Shown: positions 59,480 through 64,000 of the stretch, one piece after another
Position numbering within the stretch: position 1 is the stretch's first letter
How the letters are laid out: each line of letters begins with the position of its first letter
Source of the DNA: Craspedostauros australis
Lineage: Eukaryota > Bacillariophyta > Bacillariophyceae > Mastogloiales > Achnanthaceae
Length of the DNA stretch: 64,000 nucleotides
NCBI GenBank assembly: GCA_026770025.1
Contig: JAMXDE010000022.1
Location: forward strand, 806,001-870,000
Direction of reading: 5' to 3'
The notes under the pieces: generated by a model
What the model was told of the DNA's origin: nothing
Database searches by the model: none
What the model saw: the letters and a program-made list of their open reading frames with translations, nothing else
Position numbers and translations under genes: made by a program

Positions 59480-62400
59480 CGGATCACATCAATCGAAGGC
59501 CGAACAGTGGACTCGAGTACATTACTTTACTCTACTCTGCTACAATGTGGTTCACTCTTGGAGACCATGAACCACAACACCTCTGATGGAAGCTTCCTTG
59601 GCTTCCCACCGTCCTACAGCAGGGATGTTTCGGTGCCCCAATCTTCCAACTCGCGCGCCATTCTTGTTCAGGCAGCGAATTCAACCGGAGCACCTGCATG
59701 GAGAGCACGATCCTCTGCTCTGCTCCGCTCCCATTCACCTCACTTTTTCATCTATCTTCCATCGACGATTTTGAACGAATTATACCACAAGGTGCATCAC
59801 CAACCCATAGCATCTATCATCAGCTCACCACATCAACCAACGTGCAAGCAAACGAGCCTTCCATCCACTCAATGCAAACCTCGCAAAACGACTCAACACA
59901 ACGTCCACATATTTTTGAACATACAAGTGCTCCTTCTCGAGTACCACAACAATAGAAATCCACTTTTTTCCAATCAACGCCAACCTTCTACTACCACTCC
60001 ATCGTATCTCTCTAGTGAGCTACAGGTCTGCTCCCAAACCGACAACCAACGAGCCCCAACACTAATCCTCCAGCGGAGGGTCCTAGAATATTTCATAAAG
60101 AGTGCCACAGAAAGCACGAAGAAGGCATAAGTTCGCCAACTCTTCCAAACAAAGATACAAGGCCATAAGCTCCAGAACTAACAGCCACAACAACAACAAC
60201 ACTAACACTAGGAACAAGGCGATAGAGCAGTGGATTAATAGTAGAATATGCTGGTTGGTAACAACACCCACCGCAACCACCCATTTTGCATGTGTTCAAC
60301 TGTGCCCCTTGATTCCCTCCGCCCCGTGCATGTCAGGCCGCTTCGTTTTTTCACACGCACGTTCTCCCACCTCTTTGTGTTTCTCGCAATCTCGCAATCT
60401 TCTGACCAAAATGTGAGAAGGAATCACCAGCGTCCGATGGCGGTGACGTCACATTGTCAGCGAGAAATGTCGTTGCAATTCTGTTTTTTGACTGATTCGA
60501 GTTCACTATTCCGACGTGACGTTCAGAGGATCCCGATGTCGCTGACGCGGGGGAATGGCAGGCTGTGTCCGGGACCAATCAAGAAGTGCGACGCAGTGGC
60601 GTGGGGTCACGAATTGAACTCGTGACTCGGGGGCTTCGTGACGTCGTGAGACCAGTCGAGCCAATGGGAGGCAATGACAGTTGACTCAAGTGATCAAAGT
60701 CGTTTCATTTGTTTGTCCAATCGTGCTAGAGGTTCCACGACTGGATTTGATACCTTTTCGCAACCTCCGCACACCAACCAACACGGACACAATCAAGCGA
60801 ACATTCTGGCATCATGGATCCATTACGCTCTGTTGTTGTTGTTGTGGTTGCATCTGCGAAGACAGATGTGCATGCGTCACGCAAACAGCGCTAACACAAG
60901 CGTGCATGATGCTGCAGACCCCTATCATATTGTGTAATAGAATACTATTCTATTATATGTACTATTACAGAATATTGTATAATACTTCCCAATTGGGCCT
61001 TGGTTCCGAGGTATGAATAGCGAATGAAGAGATTGGAGGGAGGAAATTGGCTACCGCCTCCACCCTTCGTTCTGTCATCCAAGCACGGCTTTCTACTCTA
61101 CATGTTTTCATTGAGGTACCGTAAACTTCTTTAGGAGGCGCTCCATTCATGTAATGCATTGTTCTCTGTTCAACTCTGTCGCTGGCACCACTGACGGGCA
61201 TATTGACAGATAGGCATGCGAGAGCCTGACCGCCATCTATGGTTTCGTATTGTTCTGCTGCTCTTGATTTGGTTTCTATTTTCATCAAGAAAAAGGAGAA
61301 ACAGACGAAATGGAGGACTCGGGATGAAAGATTGTGCTGTTTTTGGGTTGCTGTCCTCATGTGTGCACGATGTTATCAAGACCGATGCGGTTTTCTTTGT
61401 AGTTGGGCCGCAGTGCATGAAACAGCATTTGGTGGATGATGTGAGTGTACGAGCTTTGGTACGAGCCTACCATGCGATAACAGGGTACGGAGATGGAGCA
61501 CAATGGCCATACGCCATGTCCGACGCCAATTCAAACGCAGGGGAACATCACTCCTTCTGCTCGCGGCCTGTGGCTCCTCCACGCTCACCAGCCACGAGTT
61601 GGACACGAAGAGGAAAACTATCTGCTCGCGTGAACGCGAACCTTCCGTTAATTCCAGTCACAACAGATCGTGCTCGTAAGCTTGCTTCTGGTTTGTGCAG
61701 TCTTCGTTGTCGATGTTACCGAATTCTCGCCTTCTTTGTTTTGCGTGGTTCCGTGTCCTGGTACGTGTAATCCACAACTTGTGCAGGGACAACACCTGGG
61801 GTGCGAATGGAACCCGAGAATGTTCAGGGGGAGAAACATGGCTCGTGCGTGTACGTTTTGTACGACCTACTCATGCGTGTTCGTGGCGAAGGTAACTTTG
61901 CATGGGAGAGTAGCTCGCGGGTGCATCACTGCCCACGCATTGCCGTCAACTTCGCCTTTGTTGGAGCTGTGCTTCGGTTCGGATCTCATCCGGCCCTGCG
62001 TCTTTGTTGCCGCCCCACCGAGGAATGCAGTTCAGGAAAGGAGACAAAGAGAGACTCCTGTGTACTTATGGTGTACAGATGAGCCAACGCAACCAGAAGG
62101 GCTCGTGGGAGTACAAAGACAACTCTGTGGTGAAGTACACACAATTGCTGGCTCTACCAGAGCAGAGCGAGAGAAGGGGTTTCAAAAGTGTGCGCTACTT
62201 TAGCTTTGGCTCTACCGATACGCTGGCATGTCTGTGAATGCTCTAGGATGGCGCAGCGAGTTGGTGCTATCGTCTTTTGCAACTTGTGTAGTTTCGCATA
62301 CGAGTTTGTAGGATACGTTGAGTAGACTTGAGACGCCTTTGTGCACAGGTGCATCTGATGCCTGTATGGTACAATGACGCCAGCAGCCGACCCAAGCTGA

Positions 62401-62603
62401 TGTGATTGCTCATGGTGATATCAACCAAAATGTCGATGGTACATCTACCCCTGCTCAGTTCCAAAGTACCATCTCCGATGAGCGCCCATACTACTCGTAC
62501 AATAGTCCTCTCGTCAGTGACATTGTAGCCACCAACTCCGCTGCGCCTTTCGCAACATATACGTACTCGTCTGCCGGGATCGAAATTGGCAATCGGAACG
62601 AAT
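59480..62603. other. Gene-poor region, no supported gene
   Basis: Frames up to about 207 codons (plus 59507-60130) have no recognisable content. Noted: TGACGTCA at 60444-60451, a 7-bp-stem hairpin at 60606-60626, an AT-rich stretch at 60935-60985, and TACTCGTA at 62492-62499. Confidence 0.4.
60606..60626. other. Perfect inverted repeat (7-bp stem, 7-base loop)
   Basis: GTCACGA, a 7-base loop (ATTGAAC), then TCGTGAC. It resembles a tRNA T-arm at first sight, but the flanks do not fold as a tRNA. Role unknown. Confidence 0.5.
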
Positions 62604-64000
62604 TCAGGGATCCCCTGGAGCGCGTTGTGAATTCTGTGATGAAGTGGACTGTTGCTGTTGCTGTTGCTGCTGTCCCCTGAGGTACTCTTGCAGCAGCACC
62701 GAATCGAGAAGCTCTGGGTTCGAAAGCAATTGTTGACGTTCTATATCAGAGAGGTTTTGTAGCATGCTGCTTGCCTGTGTTCCTTGCAGGAGACCATTCC
62801 CGAGTGCCTGCTGCCGTTGCTGCTGCAACCGTTGCTGATCGAGCATGGCATTCTGTTGCATGCTCTGCTGCAGACTCTGCGGGAAGCCCGAAAGCAGCGA
62901 GTGCTGCTGCTGCTGCTGCTGACGATGTCTCGACAACATATCGATGGCTGTGATCGGAGGCATGTGAGAGCCAGCAATGTTGGCTGCCTGGTGCTGAGCT
63001 ATGCCCATCCCGGACTGTTGTCTTGCCCGAATGCTTGCTGCGAGAGCAAGAAGCTGGTCGCTTTCCGCAAGCAAGTCTTGCGCTGATCTGTGTTGAGCTG
63101 GTAGGTCTTGCTGGCCCTGTTGACTTCCCCCTCCCGCCGCCGCTACTGCTGCTGACGACGCCGCAGCGGCGGCTTGCATCTGTTCCTCAATAGTATTCCT
63201 GGGCAACGCGTTTGTTCCAATCGCTGGAGTTCCGTCTACTGCTGTTGCTGTTGCATCTGCTGCAGATGTCTTCGGTGATGCGTTGTTGGTAGTGTTGGGC
63301 AGAGCATGTAGCATGGCGTGCACCGGTACAGCGGATGGTAGTTGCGACGAAGGTTGCGCAATGATATTCGCATTCGTGTCCCCGCCAGCCGAATTGGTCG
63401 CTGCTGCTGATGTTGACGACAAGTTGACCAGGTGAGGCAGGATATTCCCAAGAGCATTTCCTCCGCCGAGGAGGCTTGAGTACGTAGCAAGGGCCGCAGC
63501 GGCATTGTCTGGGAATGTCGACTGCAGTCTTTGCTGTTCGATCTGCAGGCCCAATCCTCCTTGCTCTGATGCTGCCGAATGCTGCCTTTGCAGCAGCGCC
63601 GAGGTCGAGTTTGGATGTGCAGAAAGCAGTGTGCTCAGGAGCTGGTTCTGACCAGACATGATGGTGGCTGTGTTGTTGCTGGCAACAGCGGCGGCGGTGG
63701 CTGCCTGCACCTCTTCTTCTGTAGGCATGGAGGTGTGAGATAATCTCGCTGACACCGCTCGCTCAAGAAAGCTCGATCCACCATGAAGCTGTGAGAGCCT
63801 CTGGTCGTTCATGATCTCCGTGAGTCCAAGGAGCCTGGACGACGCGATGGCCTCCGGGTCGAGGCCGCCCAGTTCAGGGTTGCCCAGCTGTTTCATTTCT
63901 CTGCCGTATCGCAGGGAACGTTCCAGGACGTCGTTGGATATTGCGTTTGGGTGAGCCTGTGGTGCAGGGACGGATCCAACGATGTCACCACCCAGTGATG
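62604..64000 (-). CDS. Gln/Ala-rich low-complexity protein, 5' part beyond window
   Basis: The frame is open from the window edge to the stop at 62604 (at least 464 residues). An ATG exists at 63896, but the upstream codons (VLERSLRYGREMKQ) look equally coding, so the real start is probably outside. Content: helical segments (IASSRLLGLTEIMNDQRLSQLHGG), long Ala, Gln, Asn and Ser tracts (AAAAASSAAVAAAGGGSQQ; QQQQQQHSLLSGF) and a C-terminal Leu/Gln helix (ERQQLLSNPELLDSVLLQEYLRGQQQQ). The style is like the Q-rich C-terminal half of the DUF6824-type protein at 14776, so it could be the tail of another member; that is only a guess. No domain can be named from what is visible. Confidence 0.6.
   Translation of the reverse strand, partial: SLGGDIVGSVPAPQAHPNAISNDVLERSLRYGREMKQLGNPELGGLDPEAIASSRLLGLTEIMNDQRLSQLHGGSSFLERAVSARLSHTSMPTEEEVQAATAAAVASNNTATIMSGQNQLLSTLLSAHPNSTSALLQRQHSAASEQGGLGLQIEQQRLQSTFPDNAAAALATYSSLLGGGNALGNILPHLVNLSSTSAAATNSAGGDTNANIIAQPSSQLPSAVPVHAMLHALPNTTNNASPKTSAADATATAVDGTPAIGTNALPRNTIEEQMQAAAAASSAAVAAAGGGSQQGQQDLPAQHRSAQDLLAESDQLLALAASIRARQQSGMGIAQHQAANIAGSHMPPITAIDMLSRHRQQQQQQHSLLSGFPQSLQQSMQQNAMLDQQRLQQQRQQALGNGLLQGTQASSMLQNLSDIERQQLLSNPELLDSVLLQEYLRGQQQQQQQQSTSSQNSQRAPGDP
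62896..62920. repeat. (CTG)n coding repeat
   Basis: CTG units on the plus strand encode polyGln in the minus-strand protein at 62604. A second such run (TGTTGC-type) is at about 62650-62672. Confidence 0.7.

Noticed and set aside
60570-60660. Possible minus-strand tRNA around the hairpin
   Set aside because: T-arm pairing is off register and no acceptor stem, D-arm or anticodon arm can be drawn.

Overview
The window looks like nuclear DNA of a diatom (photosynthetic stramenopile). Two proteins begin with a signal peptide followed by an Ala-Phe cleavage motif, the bipartite presequence that targets proteins to the complex plastid of diatoms. Three genes carry the stramenopile DUF6824-type domain (D-V-L-L/V-G-R/K-G ... 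GRFL ... K-hydrophobic-R). Genes have few, short GT-AG introns, and many proteins are rich in Gln, Asn and Thr. Function names come from motif recognition only; no database search was run.

Layout. 1-1.8 kb: plastid FKBP-type prolyl isomerase. 2.3-4.4 kb (minus): intronless protein with a Sec14/CRAL-TRIO-like region and a DUF6824-type domain. 5.9-7 kb: low-complexity protein. 7.7-12 kb: a mannitol-dehydrogenase-family hexuronate reductase and a uronate isomerase in tandem, which would perform two consecutive steps of hexuronate breakdown. 14.8-16.3 kb (minus): another DUF6824-type protein. 16.3-23.7 kb: gene-poor DNA. 23.8-25.7 kb (minus): G protein beta subunit with a 42-nt first exon. 26.7-45.5 kb (minus): a second Sec14-like/DUF6824 gene, interrupted. 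47.5-48.5 kb: a SelU-family selenoprotein with an in-frame TGA. 50.4-55.1 kb: a 1567-residue PDZ/coiled-coil protein. 55.5-56.4 kb (minus): polytopic EXPERA-like membrane protein. 58.4-59.5 kb: low-complexity protein. 62.6 kb to the end (minus): part of a Gln/Ala-rich protein.

The two main observations are these. (1) A three-level nested insertion occupies 26.7-45.5 kb. A Ty1/copia element (identical 212-bp LTRs, 5-bp target duplication) sits inside the last exon of the Sec14-like/DUF6824 gene. That copia element is itself split between integrase and reverse transcriptase by an antisense 8.3-kb non-LTR retrotransposon (17-bp target duplication). Removing either insert leaves the host reading frame continuous, so both events appear young. 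(2) The SelU gene has TGA at the first position of a redox U-P-L-C motif. The frame continues through a good splice junction into the rest of the family domain, and a SECIS-like stem follows the stop codon.

Limits: splice sites were assigned by eye. The 5' ends of two DUF6824 genes are unresolved because their open frames contain no ATG near the start. Long gene-poor stretches are listed as such.
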